This document shows, piece after piece, positions 33,754-43,045 of a stretch of 56,043 nucleotides of DNA. The number at the start of each line of letters is the position of its first letter. Position 1 is the stretch's first letter. Where the stretch lies: assembly GCF_030813915.1 (NCBI RefSeq), contig NZ_JAUSUJ010000036.1, positions 1 through 56,043 on the forward strand, given 5' to 3'. The position numbers and the translations under genes are program-made. This DNA is from Rhodoplanes tepidamans (GTDB lineage Bacteria; Pseudomonadota; Alphaproteobacteria; Rhizobiales; Xanthobacteraceae). The notes beneath the pieces are model-generated. The model had not been told where the DNA came from. It was given only the letters and a program-made list of their open reading frames with translations, and ran no database searches.

Positions 33754-34617
33754 ATGCCCCGCGCCGGCAAGACGGCATCGCGGACACGGCTCGCGCCGTC
33801 CGGCCGCGGACGCCCCGCATCCCCGGCGGCGCCCGCCGCCGTGCGGACCGATCCGCCGCGGACCGGTGACGCCGTCGGCGAGGCGGACGCGCCGCGCGGC
33901 GCCGCCGGCGAGGATGCCGGCACGCGGGCACGCATTCTCGACGCCGCCGAGGCGCTGTTCGCCGAGCACGGCTTCGACGCCGTGCCGGTGCGCGAGATCA
34001 CGGCGGTGGCCGGCGTCAACGGCGCGGCGATCTTCTATCACTTCGGCCGCAAGGAGGATCTGCTCGCCGCCGTGCTGGAGCGCCGGGCCGCGCCGCTCGG
34101 CGCCGAGCGCCTGCGCCGCCTCGACGCTCTGCTCGACGGGCCGGCCGAGGCGATGACGCTGGAAACCCTGATCGACGCCTATCTGGCGCCCGGCCTCACC
34201 ATCGGGTTCGAGTCGCCGGACGCACGCATCCGCTTCGGCCGCCTGCGCGGCCGCATCACGGCCGACAGCGGCGATCCGCGCGTGCAGGAGATTCTCCGCC
34301 GGCACTATCGCGAGCCCGGCCGGCGCTTCCTCGCCGGCGTCGCCCGCCTGCTGCCGGCGCTGTCGCCGCAGGATCTGCAGTGGCGCTATCACGTGATGAT
34401 CGGCACCCTGATCCACCTGCTGGCGAAGCCCGGCCGGGTGCAGGCCGTGGCCGACGAGCCGCCCGAGACGACCTACGACCCCGGCGACATGGCGACGGCC
34501 CAGCGCGTGCTGGTGCCGCTGCTCGCCGCCGTGTTCCGTGCCCCGCCCACGCTCGGCGACGCGGCCGCCGCGCCGCGCCGCTCCCGCCGCAACGACAAAA
34601 AAGACTCACAACCCTGA
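33754..34617 (+). CDS. TetR-family regulator
   Basis: Predicted 287-residue repressor. A 50-residue disordered, basic N terminus precedes the helix-turn-helix (ARILDAAEALFAEHGFDAVPVREITAVAGVNGAAIFYHFGRKEDLL, cited in part); the C-terminal domain contains LQWRYHVMIGTLIHLLA. The ATG at 33754 follows GGGAGGA. It precedes the Bug receptor gene by 19 bp, so it probably controls that unit. The ligand is unknown. Confidence 0.88.
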   Translation: MPRAGKTASRTRLAPSGRGRPASPAAPAAVRTDPPRTGDAVGEADAPRGAAGEDAGTRARILDAAEALFAEHGFDAVPVREITAVAGVNGAAIFYHFGRKEDLLAAVLERRAAPLGAERLRRLDALLDGPAEAMTLETLIDAYLAPGLTIGFESPDARIRFGRLRGRITADSGDPRVQEILRRHYREPGRRFLAGVARLLPALSPQDLQWRYHVMIGTLIHLLAKPGRVQAVADEPPETTYDPGDMATAQRVLVPLLAAVFRAPPTLGDAAAAPRRSRRNDKKDSQP

Positions 34618-34636
34618 ACCCCCCGGGAGGGTCCCC

Positions 34637-35608
34637 ATGCCCAGGACTGTGCTCCGCGCGGCCGCCGCCGCGCTCGCGATGCTGCTCGCCTCCGTGTCCG
34701 CGGACGTCGCCCGCGCCGAGTATCCCGACAAGATCATCCGGATCATCAACCCGTTCCCGCCCGGCGTCTCGACCGACGTGCTGGCGCGCGGGCTCGCCCA
34801 GAAGCTGACCGAGTATCTCGGACAGTCGGTGATCGTCGAGAGCCGTCCGGGCGCCAACGGCATCCTCGCCTCGACCACGGTCGCCAAGTCGGAGCCGGAC
34901 GGCTACACGATGCTGCTGACGACGGGCTCGCACGTCGCCAATCCGATCGTGCAGAAGCACGTCCAGTACGATCCGGTGAAGGACTTCGCTCCGGTGACGC
35001 TGCTGGCGCAGTCCTATGGCCTCGCGCTCGTCTCCAACCTGCCGGCCAGGACCACGGCCGACATCGTCGCGCTCGCCAGGCAGAAGCCGGGGGCGCTGAC
35101 CTACGCGACGTCCGGGGTCGGCAACCTCACGCATGTCGCCGGCCGCCTGTTCGAGGCGCGGGCCGGCATCACCATGACGGCCGTGCCCTACAACACGCCG
35201 GCCCTGATGAGCGACGTGATCGGCGGCACCGTCTCGATGACCTTCGTCTCCACCGTGACGGCGGTGCCGCTGGTCAAGGCCGGCACGGTCAAGGCCTTCG
35301 CCATCACGGGCGCGCGCCGCACGCCGGCGCTGCCCGACACGCCGACCATGCAGGAGGAGGGCTTCAAGGACTACGAGCTGCTCGGCTGGTTCGGCGTGCT
35401 GTTCCCGGCCGGCACCCCGAAGGACCGGGTCGAGCGCATGCATCGCGAGATCGCCCGCGCCCTGCAGACGCCGGAGCTCAAGAAGCTGATCGAGGACTCC
35501 GGCCTCTACGTGGACGGCGCCGGGCCGGACGCCTTCACGACCTTCCTGAAGAACGACTTCGCCCATCAGGACCGGCTGATGGGCGAGCTCGGGCTGAAGG
35601 CGCAGTGA
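34637..35608 (+). CDS. Bug-type tripartite tricarboxylate transporter binding protein
   Basis: Predicted 323-residue periplasmic receptor with a signal peptide ending near ARAEYPDK. The IINPFPPGVSTDVLARGLAQKL, VIVESRPGANGILAST and SEPDGYTMLL segments are the family hallmark. Bug proteins bind carboxylates or other small polar molecules. No TctA/TctB membrane genes are in the window, as is often the case for Bug genes. The ATG at 34637 follows CGGGAGG. It lies between the TetR gene and the CocE hydrolase gene. Confidence 0.9.
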   Translation: MPRTVLRAAAAALAMLLASVSADVARAEYPDKIIRIINPFPPGVSTDVLARGLAQKLTEYLGQSVIVESRPGANGILASTTVAKSEPDGYTMLLTTGSHVANPIVQKHVQYDPVKDFAPVTLLAQSYGLALVSNLPARTTADIVALARQKPGALTYATSGVGNLTHVAGRLFEARAGITMTAVPYNTPALMSDVIGGTVSMTFVSTVTAVPLVKAGTVKAFAITGARRTPALPDTPTMQEEGFKDYELLGWFGVLFPAGTPKDRVERMHREIARALQTPELKKLIEDSGLYVDGAGPDAFTTFLKNDFAHQDRLMGELGLKAQ

Positions 35609-35633
35609 GGCCTCGAAGCGCCCGGATGACCGC

Positions 35634-35722
35634 TCGTTCCCGCGCAAGCGGGAATCCAGGAGCCCTACGTCGTGCCGCCCGTCGTGTGGCCCCCGGGTCC
35701 CCGCCTTCGCGGGGACGAGCGG
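35634..35722. repeat. Dispersed palindrome family B
   Basis: TTCCCGCGCAAGCGGGAATC and TCCCCGCCTTCGCGGGGACG hairpins sit in the 223-bp gap between the Bug and CocE genes. Confidence 0.55.
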
Positions 35723-35831
35723 AGGAGGGTGGTGTGCCCGCGCGATGTCTGGCGGTGGATCCGCGTCTCACATTGGACCGAACGAGCCGGTGCGGTCGAC
35801 ATCCGGAATGACAGAGTCGAGAGAACCAGAA

Positions 35832-37586
35832 ATGACCGAAGACACCCTGGCCGAACCGGCCGCCGCAGGCCCCGTCGAGACCGTGGTCGAGACCGTCACG
35901 ACGGCGCGCGGCCCGACCATGATCTTCGAGAAGGACGTGCCGGTGCCGGTCGGCGACGGGCTGGTGCTGCGCGCCAACGTCTTCCGGCCGGACCGCGAAG
36001 GACGCTTCCCGGTCGTGATGGCACACGGCCTCTACGGCAAGGACGTGCACTTCGCCGACGGCTTCGCGCCGCAGTGGGAGCGGCTGAACACGCTGCATCC
36101 GGATCTGTTCACGACCGGCACCAGCGGCCGCTTTCTGCGGTGGGAGACGGTCGATCCCGAGGTGTGGGTGCCGGACGGCTTCGTGGTGATCCAGGTCGAC
36201 TCGCGCGGCTCCGGAAAGTCGCCCGGCTATCTCGATCCGCGCTCGCCGCGCGAGATCCAGGACTATCACGACGCCATCGAATGGGCCGGCACGCAGCCGT
36301 GGTCGAACGGCAAGGTCGGGCTGATCGGCATCTCCTACTACGCCTTCACCCAGTGGGCCGTGGCGGCGCTGCAGCCGAGGCACCTCGCCGCCATCGTGCC
36401 GTGGGAGGGGTTCCTCGACTACTATCGCGACGCCTACCGGCACGGCGGCATCTTCAGCAACGGCTTCACCACCGCGTGGTGGCCGCGCCAGGTGCTGGTC
36501 AACCAGCACGGCAACGGCGAGACGCGCTACCGCGACCGCGACACCGGCCGGCCCAACACCGGCCCGGCGCTGCCGGCCGCGATGCTGGAGGGCAACCGCA
36601 CCGACTATGTCGGCGAGTTCCTGCGCCATCCGCTGCGCGACGCGTGGTACCGCGAGCGCGCGCCCGATCCGGCCCGCATCACCGTGCCGCTGCTCTCCGC
36701 CGGCAACTGGGGCGGGCCGGGGCTGCATCTGCGCGGCAACATCGACGGCTTCCTCGGCGCCGCCTCGGCGCAGAAGTGGCTCTCGGTGCACGACGGCACC
36801 CATTTCGAGAGCTTCTACCTGCCCGACTACGTCGCCCTGCAGAAGCGTTTCTTCGACCGCTTCCTGAAGGGCGAGCGCAACGGCTTCGACGACGAGCCGC
36901 GGGTGCGGCTGTCGATCCGCTCGCCGCACGGCGCGGTGCGCCGCGACGAGCACGAGTTCCCGCTCGCCCGCACGCGCTGGACCCGGATGCATCTCGACGC
37001 CGCGAGCCGTGCGCTGACGCCGGAGCCGCCGTCCGTCGAGAGCGCCGTCTCCTACGATGCGCAGGGCGACGGCGTCGACTTCTCCACGGCGCCGTTCGAG
37101 ACCGAGACCGAGATCACCGGCTTCGTCTCGGCGCGGTTGTGGGTCGCCTCCTCGACCACCGACATGGACATGTTCGCGGTGCTGCGCGCCTTCGCGCCCG
37201 ACGGCAGCGAGGTGGTGTTCGACGGTGCCCACGAGAAGACGCCGCCGAGCCGCGGCTGGCTGCGCGCCTCGCACCGCAGGCTCGATCCGGCACGGTCGCG
37301 GCCGTGGCGGCCCGTGCACGCCCACGAGGCGATCGAGCCGCTGACGCCCGGCGAGCCGGTCGCGGTCGACGTCGAGATCTGGCCGACCAGCCTGGTGCTG
37401 CCGAAGGGCTATCGGCTGGTGCTGACCCTGATGGGGCGCGACTTCGAGTATCCGGGCGTGCCGGGGCGCATGCGCCACGACCACCCGCAGGATCGCGGCG
37501 GGCCGGAGTTCGCCGGCACCTGCACGATCCTCACCGGCGGCGCCCGCGACTCCGCGCTGCTGCTGCCCGTGATCCCGCCGCGCTGA
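35832..37586 (+). CDS. CocE/NonD-family alpha/beta hydrolase
   Basis: Predicted 584-residue serine hydrolase of the X-Pro dipeptidyl-peptidase/CocE family, acting on esters or peptides. The N-terminal alpha/beta hydrolase domain has FVVIQVDSRGSGKSPG and the nucleophile Ser in LIGISYYAFTQW; HDGTHFESFY carries a candidate catalytic His. The C-terminal jelly-roll domain (LRLSIRS-like RVRLSIRS, then ITGFVSARLWVASSTTDMD) is complete. No signal peptide is seen. The ATG at 35832 is used. It probably belongs with the upstream Bug receptor; the natural substrate is unknown. Confidence 0.88.
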   Translation: MTEDTLAEPAAAGPVETVVETVTTARGPTMIFEKDVPVPVGDGLVLRANVFRPDREGRFPVVMAHGLYGKDVHFADGFAPQWERLNTLHPDLFTTGTSGRFLRWETVDPEVWVPDGFVVIQVDSRGSGKSPGYLDPRSPREIQDYHDAIEWAGTQPWSNGKVGLIGISYYAFTQWAVAALQPRHLAAIVPWEGFLDYYRDAYRHGGIFSNGFTTAWWPRQVLVNQHGNGETRYRDRDTGRPNTGPALPAAMLEGNRTDYVGEFLRHPLRDAWYRERAPDPARITVPLLSAGNWGGPGLHLRGNIDGFLGAASAQKWLSVHDGTHFESFYLPDYVALQKRFFDRFLKGERNGFDDEPRVRLSIRSPHGAVRRDEHEFPLARTRWTRMHLDAASRALTPEPPSVESAVSYDAQGDGVDFSTAPFETETEITGFVSARLWVASSTTDMDMFAVLRAFAPDGSEVVFDGAHEKTPPSRGWLRASHRRLDPARSRPWRPVHAHEAIEPLTPGEPVAVDVEIWPTSLVLPKGYRLVLTLMGRDFEYPGVPGRMRHDHPQDRGGPEFAGTCTILTGGARDSALLLPVIPPR

Positions 37587-37611
37587 CCGAGCGGAGCGGG
37601 GCCGCGCCGGT

Positions 37612-38109
37612 TCAGGTCGACGATCCCGTTCCGATCATCTTGCGCAGCAGATAGACGAGGGCGACGCGCTCGACCGGCTCGAGCCCGCCCATGGTGAGCT
37701 CGGTGATGTGGTGGGCGCTCGGCACCATGCGGTCGAGCGTCGCGGCGCCCTGCGGGGTGAGATGGACGATCACCTTGCGGCGGTCGCCGCCGTCGTCTTC
37801 GATCTCGACCAGGCCGCGCGCCTTCAGCCGCTCGATGATGCCCCGGATGGTGCCCTGGTCGACCGCGGTGGCGCGCACCAGCTCGCTCTGCGAGCTCGGG
37901 CCGCGCTCGCGCAGCGTGCACAGCGTGACGAACTGGACCGCGGTGAGCCCGGGATCGGCGGTGTTCTGCTGGAAGATCGCGACGTGGCGCTGATAGGCCC
38001 GGCGGAGCAGATGGCCGACCTGCTCGCGGAAATCGTAGGGCGGACGCGCCGCGCCGCCGCCGCGCTTCCGGCGCGGCGCGTGCTGCGGTGCGGAGCCCCT
38101 GGCGGTCAT
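37612..38109 (-). CDS. MarR-family regulator
   Basis: Predicted 165-residue winged-helix regulator. DFREQVGHLLRRAYQRHVAIFQQ is followed by SQSELVRATAVDQGTIRGIIERLKARGLV and DRRKVIVHLTPQGAATLDRM. It resembles the second MarR protein at 55305 (EQVGFMLRQVNQRHSSIF) and the NicR type. It is divergent from the NMT1-type transporter operon, and two copies of a shared 12-mer lie in that gap, so it probably represses the operon. The ATG at 38109 is used; the frame is open further upstream. Confidence 0.88.
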   Translation of the reverse strand: MTARGSAPQHAPRRKRGGGAARPPYDFREQVGHLLRRAYQRHVAIFQQNTADPGLTAVQFVTLCTLRERGPSSQSELVRATAVDQGTIRGIIERLKARGLVEIEDDGGDRRKVIVHLTPQGAATLDRMVPSAHHITELTMGGLEPVERVALVYLLRKMIGTGSST

Positions 38110-38248
38110 GCGGCGGGTCTGCTCCCGTAGTCTGGTTCGGAACGACGTGGCGGTTTCCGCAACCGGCCGCCGGCGCGATCTTTGTATGACATCCGGCGCG
38201 AGCGACGCGCCGCCGCAGGCGTTTCCATCGTTGGTCGCCACCGAGAAT

Positions 38249-38260
38249 AGTGTACACACT
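38249..38260 (-). promoter_or_regulatory. Candidate MarR operator, copy 1
   Basis: AGTGTGTACACT on the minus strand. It differs at one position from copy 2 (38399-38410, plus strand). The two copies face outward to the two divergent genes, one near each predicted promoter. Confidence 0.5.
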
Positions 38261-38398
38261 CTGCTTCGCACAAGGCGGTTCGACTTGCCGGGATGAGCGA
38301 ATTTCGGTCGCGTTGCTTTCGGCGACGCCACGCACTGCACAAATTATGAAAGTCGCGCGGCGATATTCCGGTTGGTCGGCGGACCGCGCCTCGTTATA

Positions 38399-38410
38399 GT
38401 GCGTACACTG
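38399..38410 (+). promoter_or_regulatory. Candidate MarR operator, copy 2
   Basis: AGTGCGTACACT, 78 bp upstream of the transporter binding-protein gene, in an AT-richer stretch. It matches copy 1 at 11 of 12 positions. Confidence 0.5.
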
Positions 38411-38487
38411 TACCGGCTTTTCCACGCGACGCAGTTCGGGGGCCGTCCGGCCCGTCCGAAGCAACCCCCATCGTGAAGGGATCGGCG

Positions 38488-39486
38488 ATGTCGTTCCAGC
38501 AGTCACTTCGAGCGTTCGTCTCGGGAGCCCTGGTGTCGGGGGCGATGCTCTCCGCCGCCGTGCCGTTCGCCGCGCCGGCGGCCGCCGACGAGATCTCGGT
38601 GACGCAGTGGGGCACCAGCATGTACGGCGCGCCCTACGCGGTGGCGATGGCCGAGGGGCTGTTCAAGAAGGCCGGCGTCGACATCACCTCGATCATCGGC
38701 TCGGGCGGCGGCGGCACCACGGTGCGCAACCTGCTGGCCAGCGACACGCCCTACGGCGACGTGGCGATCGCCGCGGCGCTGGCGGCGCAGCGCCAGGGGC
38801 TCGACGTGATCATCGTCAACACCGGCACCCGCAGCGTCGCCGAGGCGTCGCTGGTGACGATGCCGGATTCGCCGATCAAGTCGCTCAAGGATCTCGAAGG
38901 CAAGAAGGTCGCCATCACGTCGCCCAAGGGCGTCTCCGAGATGCTGCTCCTGATGGCGCTGAAGCAGGAGGGCGTCGACGCCTCCAAGGTCGAGCGCGTC
39001 GCCTCCGGCGGCTACGTCAACGGGCTGACCATGCTGGAGCAGGGGGCGGTCGCGGCCGCGGCGCTGATCGAGCCGCTGTCCATCATGCGCGCGTCGAAGT
39101 ACCGGACGGTCGCGAACTACGGCAAGATCCTGCCGCCGATGACCACCTCGGTCGGCATCACGACACGCGCCTTCGCGCAGAAGAATCCCGCCAAGCTGAA
39201 GGCGATCATCGCCGGGCGCGCCGCCGGCGTCGAGGCGCTCTACGCCGACCCGGCCAAGGCGGCCGAGATCGTCGGCAAGGCGTTCAAGCTCGAGCCGGCG
39301 ATCGCCAAGGTCGCCGTCGACAACATGCTGGCGCCGGCCATGTGGAGCACCGGCGAGTTCAACCGGGCCGAGCTCGACCGCACCGTCGAGGGGCTGCGCC
39401 TGATCGGCCAGATCGACGGCCCGGTCGACTGGTCGAAGCTGCTCGATCCCTCGTTCCTGCCGGCCTCGATCAAGGACAGGAAATGA
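38488..39486 (+). CDS. NMT1/SsuA-type ABC transporter binding protein
   Basis: Predicted 332-residue periplasmic binding protein with a signal peptide ending near APAAADEIS. QWGTSMYGAPYAVAMAEGLFKKAGVDITSI is the typical first lobe (cited in part), and LEGKKVAITSPKGVSEMLLL and LEQGAVAAAALIEPLSI follow. Relatives carry taurine, nitrate, riboflavin or pyrimidine precursors. The ligand here is unknown; the downstream nadC suggests a pyridine compound, which is inference. The ATG at 38488 follows AAGGGA. It overlaps the ATPase gene (ATGA). Confidence 0.88.
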   Translation: MSFQQSLRAFVSGALVSGAMLSAAVPFAAPAAADEISVTQWGTSMYGAPYAVAMAEGLFKKAGVDITSIIGSGGGGTTVRNLLASDTPYGDVAIAAALAAQRQGLDVIIVNTGTRSVAEASLVTMPDSPIKSLKDLEGKKVAITSPKGVSEMLLLMALKQEGVDASKVERVASGGYVNGLTMLEQGAVAAAALIEPLSIMRASKYRTVANYGKILPPMTTSVGITTRAFAQKNPAKLKAIIAGRAAGVEALYADPAKAAEIVGKAFKLEPAIAKVAVDNMLAPAMWSTGEFNRAELDRTVEGLRLIGQIDGPVDWSKLLDPSFLPASIKDRK

Positions 39487-40316
39487 CCGTCGCGGCGCTC
39501 GCCGAGGTCGCCGACGTGTCCGCCGTCGAGGACCGTCACGTCCGGCTCGCCGGCGTCACCCGGGTGTTCGGCAGGCCCGGCACGCCGAAGAGCGTGCACG
39601 CGCTCGGGCCGATCGACCTCGACCTGCGCCGCGGCGAGTTCTTCTCCGTCGTCGGTCCGTCCGGCTGCGGCAAGTCCACGCTGCTCGACGTGCTGGCCGG
39701 CCTCTCGAAGCCCACCGAGGGAACGGCCGAGTTCGAGGGGCGGCCGATCGACGGCGTCCCGGCGGGTGTCGGCGTCGTGTTCCAGGAGGACGCCTCGTTC
39801 CCCTGGCTCACCGTCGCCGACAACGTCGCCTTCGGGCTGCGCCGCGCCGGCGTCGACGCGGCCGAGATCGCCCGGCGGGTCGACTACGCGGTCGGCTTCA
39901 TGGGCCTCAAGGCCTTCGCCGGCGCCTATCCGGCGCAGCTCTCCGGCGGCATGCGCCAGCGCGTCTGCATCGCCCGCACGCTGGTGATGCAGCCGCGCCT
40001 GATCCTGCTCGACGAGCCGTTCGGCGCGCTCGACCAGCAGACCCGCCTGCTGATGGGCGACGAGCTGCTGCGGCTGTGGCGCGAGACGTCGGCGACCGTG
40101 CTGCTGATCACCCACGCGCTCGACGAGGCGGCGATGCTGTCCGACCGGGTCGGCGTCATGTCGGCGCGCCCCGGTGTGTTCATCGACGTGGTCGAGACCG
40201 GCTGGGAGGTCGAGCGCGACAGCCGCATCGTCTCGCATCACCGCTTCGGCGACATCACCGGCCGCCTGTGGGAGAAGCTGCGCACCGAGTCCCTCAAGCA
40301 TCTGCGCGACGGGTGA
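39483..40316 (+). CDS. NrtD/SsuB-type ABC ATPase
   Basis: Predicted 277-residue ATPase. Walker A is GPSGCGKST, FQEDASFPWLTVADNVAFGLR is the typical Q-loop segment, QLSGGMRQRVCIARTLVMQP the signature, and LILLDEPFGALD Walker B. It partners the binding protein and two permeases around it. A family A palindrome lies between it and the first permease. Confidence 0.93.
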   Translation: MTVAALAEVADVSAVEDRHVRLAGVTRVFGRPGTPKSVHALGPIDLDLRRGEFFSVVGPSGCGKSTLLDVLAGLSKPTEGTAEFEGRPIDGVPAGVGVVFQEDASFPWLTVADNVAFGLRRAGVDAAEIARRVDYAVGFMGLKAFAGAYPAQLSGGMRQRVCIARTLVMQPRLILLDEPFGALDQQTRLLMGDELLRLWRETSATVLLITHALDEAAMLSDRVGVMSARPGVFIDVVETGWEVERDSRIVSHHRFGDITGRLWEKLRTESLKHLRDG

Positions 40317-40372
40317 GCGGCGATGGGGATGCTCACGCTGGCCTGTGCTTCGTTTCCAGGCGAGTCGCTTCT

Positions 40373-40475
40373 GTCATTCCGGGACGGCGCGAAGCGCCGG
40401 ACCCGGAATCCAGCGACACGCTTCGATTTCCGATCTGGATTCCGGGTTCGCCGCTACGCGGCGCCCCGGAATGAC
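40373..40475. repeat. Dispersed palindrome family A, full copy
   Basis: GTCATTCCGGGACGGCGC ... GCGCCCCGGAATGAC with inner GGAATCCAG / CTGGATTCC. It fills most of the gap between the ATPase and permease genes. Confidence 0.7.
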
Positions 40476-40498
40476 CAGCTTTCCGTTCGGTCGCGCCG

Positions 40499-41248
40499 AT
40501 GACCCGCGAAGGCTGGATCAGGCTCGTCGTCGTCGCCGCCGCCGTCGCGGCGCTGGAGATCGCCTGCCGGACCGGCTGGATACCCACGACCGTGGTGATC
40601 CCGCCCTCCGCCATGGCGACCAGCCTCTACGACATTCTCGTCTCCGGCACCCACTGGGGCGACATCCTCGTCAGCCTGCGCAGCGTCGCCGCCGCCGGCG
40701 TGCTGGCGATCGGGCTCGGCTTCCTGGTCGGCGCCGTGATCCACGCGCTGCCGCCGGTGCGCAGCGCCGCCGAGCCGCTGCTCGCCAGCTACTACGCGGT
40801 GCCGACCTTCATGTTCTACCCGGTCTTCATCATCCTGTTCGGGGTCGGGTCCGCCGCCATCGTCGCGATCGCGGTGCTGCTCGCCATCGTCGCGATGATC
40901 TCGGCCACCCTGATCGGGCTCGACCGCATCCCCCGCGTGCTGGGCAAGACGGCGCTGATCATGCGCATGGGGCCGGTCGAGCGGGCGTTCCGCATCAGCC
41001 TGCCGGCCGCCATGCCCTACCTCTTCACCGGCGTGAAGCTCGCCGTCGCCTACGCCTTCATCGGCGTCATCGCGTCGGAGTTCATCCTGTCCGGCGCCGG
41101 CATGGGCTACGCCATCGCCTACGCCTACAACAACTTCAACAACCGCGAGATGTACGGCCTGATGCTGCTCATCGTGGTGCTGGTCACGATCGTCAACACG
41201 GCGCTGGACGCGGTCGACCGGCGCCTGCAGGCGCGGCTGAGGCGCTGA
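40499..41248 (+). CDS. SsuC-type ABC permease 1
   Basis: Predicted 249-residue permease. ILVSGTHWGDILVSLRSVAAAGVLAIGLGF (cited in part), the coupling helix region MRMGPVERAFRISLPAAMPYLFTGVKLAVAYAFIG (cited in part) and SGAGMGYAIAYAYNNFN are typical of the BPD_transp_1 fold in nitrate/taurine-type systems. It is followed after one base by a second permease, so the channel is likely a heterodimer. Confidence 0.9.
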   Translation: MTREGWIRLVVVAAAVAALEIACRTGWIPTTVVIPPSAMATSLYDILVSGTHWGDILVSLRSVAAAGVLAIGLGFLVGAVIHALPPVRSAAEPLLASYYAVPTFMFYPVFIILFGVGSAAIVAIAVLLAIVAMISATLIGLDRIPRVLGKTALIMRMGPVERAFRISLPAAMPYLFTGVKLAVAYAFIGVIASEFILSGAGMGYAIAYAYNNFNNREMYGLMLLIVVLVTIVNTALDAVDRRLQARLRR

Positions 41249-41249
41249 G

Positions 41250-41978
41250 ATGAAGAGCGTCCTGGGCCCCGCCGCCGTTCTCGCCGTCCTCCTGCTCGCC
41301 TGGGAGGTGCTGCATCTCGCGGTGGCCAACACCGGGCTTCCGTCGCCGCTGGCGACGCTGATGCAGCTCGTCGTCCTGCTCGGCGAGGCGGAGTTCTGGG
41401 CGCATGCGAGCCAGACCGCCCAGGCCTTCGCGGCCGCCGTGGTGCTCTCCACGGTCGGCGGCATCGCGCTCGGCATCCTGCTCGGCATGAACCGCACCGC
41501 CGGCACCGTGTCCGAGCCGATCCTGGTCAACCTCTACTCGCTGCCCAAGGTGACGCTCTATCCCGTGGTGCTGCTGATCTTCGGGCTCGGCATCTCGGCC
41601 CGCATCGCCTTCGGCATCATGCACGGCATGATCCCGCTCACGCTGTTCACCATGAACGCCATCCTGCAGATGAAGCCGGTCTATCGCCGCAGCGCCGCCG
41701 TGATGGGGCTGACGCCGTGGCAGACCTCGGTGAGCGTCGTGCTGCCGGCGATCCTGCCGGAGGTGATCACCGGCGCGCGGCTCGGCGTCTCGCTCTGCCT
41801 GCTCGGCGTGCTGATCGGCGAGATGTTCGCCTCGCGCAACGGGCTCGGCTACATGGTGATGCACGCGATGGAGCGCGGCGACATGCCGACCGTGCTGGCG
41901 GTGGCGCTGCTGCTCGCCATCGTGGCGCTGCTCGTCAACGCCGCCCTGCTGGCGCTCGACCGGGCATGGCGCCACTGA
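41250..41978 (+). CDS. SsuC-type ABC permease 2
   Basis: Predicted 242-residue permease with QTAQAFAAAVVLSTVGGIALGILLGMNR, SLPKVTLYPVVLLIFGLG and the coupling segment MGLTPWQTSVSVVLPAILPEVITGARLG. The ATG at 41250 immediately follows the stop of permease 1. The nadC gene follows after 100 bp. Confidence 0.9.
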   Translation: MKSVLGPAAVLAVLLLAWEVLHLAVANTGLPSPLATLMQLVVLLGEAEFWAHASQTAQAFAAAVVLSTVGGIALGILLGMNRTAGTVSEPILVNLYSLPKVTLYPVVLLIFGLGISARIAFGIMHGMIPLTLFTMNAILQMKPVYRRSAAVMGLTPWQTSVSVVLPAILPEVITGARLGVSLCLLGVLIGEMFASRNGLGYMVMHAMERGDMPTVLAVALLLAIVALLVNAALLALDRAWRH

Positions 41979-42078
41979 GACCCGCCTTAGGCCGGCCGCC
42001 GGCCGTCGCGCCCGCCGCGGGCGCGGGCCGCGCGGCGCGGTCACGTCCCCGACACCGACTCAAGCGAAAGGTCCGAGC

Positions 42079-42912
42079 ATGTACGACAGCTTCGCCGTCG
42101 AGCGCCTGATCGATCTCTGGCTGCTCGAGGACATCGGCTACTGCGATCTCACGGCCCAGACCATGATCGAGCCGGAGGAGGTGGGCGCCTTCGCCATGAA
42201 CGCCCGCCAGCCGATGACGATCGCGGGCATCGAGATCGCGGCCGCCGTGTTCCGCCGCTACGAGCCGCGCCTCGCCGTCGACGTGAAGGTGAAGGACGGC
42301 GACGTGGTGGAGAAGGGCGCGATCCTGCTCACCGTGACCGGCCCGGCCCGCGGCATCCTCACCGGCGAGCGCACCGCGCTCAACATCGTCCAGCACATGT
42401 CGGCGATCGCCACCGAGACGGCCCGCTACGTGGCGATGATCTCGCACACCAAGGCGCGCCTGATCGACACCCGCAAGACGACGCCCGGCCTGCGCATGAT
42501 CGAGAAGCACGCCGTCACCTGCGGCGGCGGCCTCAACCACCGGCTCGGCCTCGACAACGGCGTGATGATCAAGGACAACCACATCGCGGTGTGCGGCGGC
42601 ATCGCCCCGGCGGTGGGGCGGGCGAAGACGAAGCTGCCGACGCTGACCAAGATCGAGGTCGAGTGCGACCGCCTGGAGCAGGTCTCCGAGGCGCTCGCCG
42701 CCGGCGCCGACGTCATCATGCTGGACAACATGTCGTGCGAGGACATGACCCGGGCGGTGGCGATGGTCGCCGGCCGGGTGCCGCTCGAGGCCTCCGGCGG
42801 CATCCGGCTCGACACCATCAAGGCGATCGCCGAGACCGGCGTCGACTACATCTCGACCAGCAAGATCACCCAGGCGGCCCCGGCCGTCGACATCGGCCTC
42901 GACGAGGCGTGA
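42079..42912 (+). CDS. nadC: Quinolinate phosphoribosyltransferase NadC
   Basis: Predicted 277-residue enzyme that converts quinolinate and PRPP into nicotinate mononucleotide, CO2 and pyrophosphate. [16 protein letters not shown] opens the N-terminal domain; [48 protein letters not shown] and [11 protein letters not shown] are the conserved active-site segments. No nadA or nadB lies nearby. The position between an NMT1-type transporter and a PRPP-forming fusion protein suggests a salvage or catabolic context and not the usual de novo operon. The ATG at 42079 follows GAAAGG. Confidence 0.93.
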   Translation: MYDSFAVERLIDLWLLEDIGYCDLTAQTMIEPEEVGAFAMNARQPMTIAGIEIAAAVFRRYEPRLAVDVKVKDGDVVEKGAILLTVTGPARGILTGERTALNIVQHMSAIATETARYVAMISHTKARLIDTRKTTPGLRMIEKHAVTCGGGLNHRLGLDNGVMIKDNHIAVCGGIAPAVGRAKTKLPTLTKIEVECDRLEQVSEALAAGADVIMLDNMSCEDMTRAVAMVAGRVPLEASGGIRLDTIKAIAETGVDYISTSKITQAAPAVDIGLDEA

Positions 42913-42968
42913 GACGAAGATCGATCGATGTGCGTTGACGCTCCCCATCCGGGTACAGCGCCGCCTTC

Positions 42969-42994
42969 ACCTCTCCCCGCTCGCGGGGAGAGGT
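42969..42994. repeat. Dispersed palindrome family C, single arm
   Basis: ACCTCTCCCCGCTCGCGGGG hairpin completed by AGAGGT, in the 133-bp gap between nadC and the fusion gene. Confidence 0.6.
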
Positions 42995-43045
42995 CAAGGA
43001 AGCGCTCGTCGGAACAACGAGTGTCCGCATGAGAGAGCATTTTCG

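Noticed and set aside
38488-41978. Thiamine-precursor transporter (ThiXYZ) based on NMT1 similarity
   Set aside because: No TPP riboswitch-like leader or thiamine genes are seen; the nadC context and MarR gene suggest another ligand.
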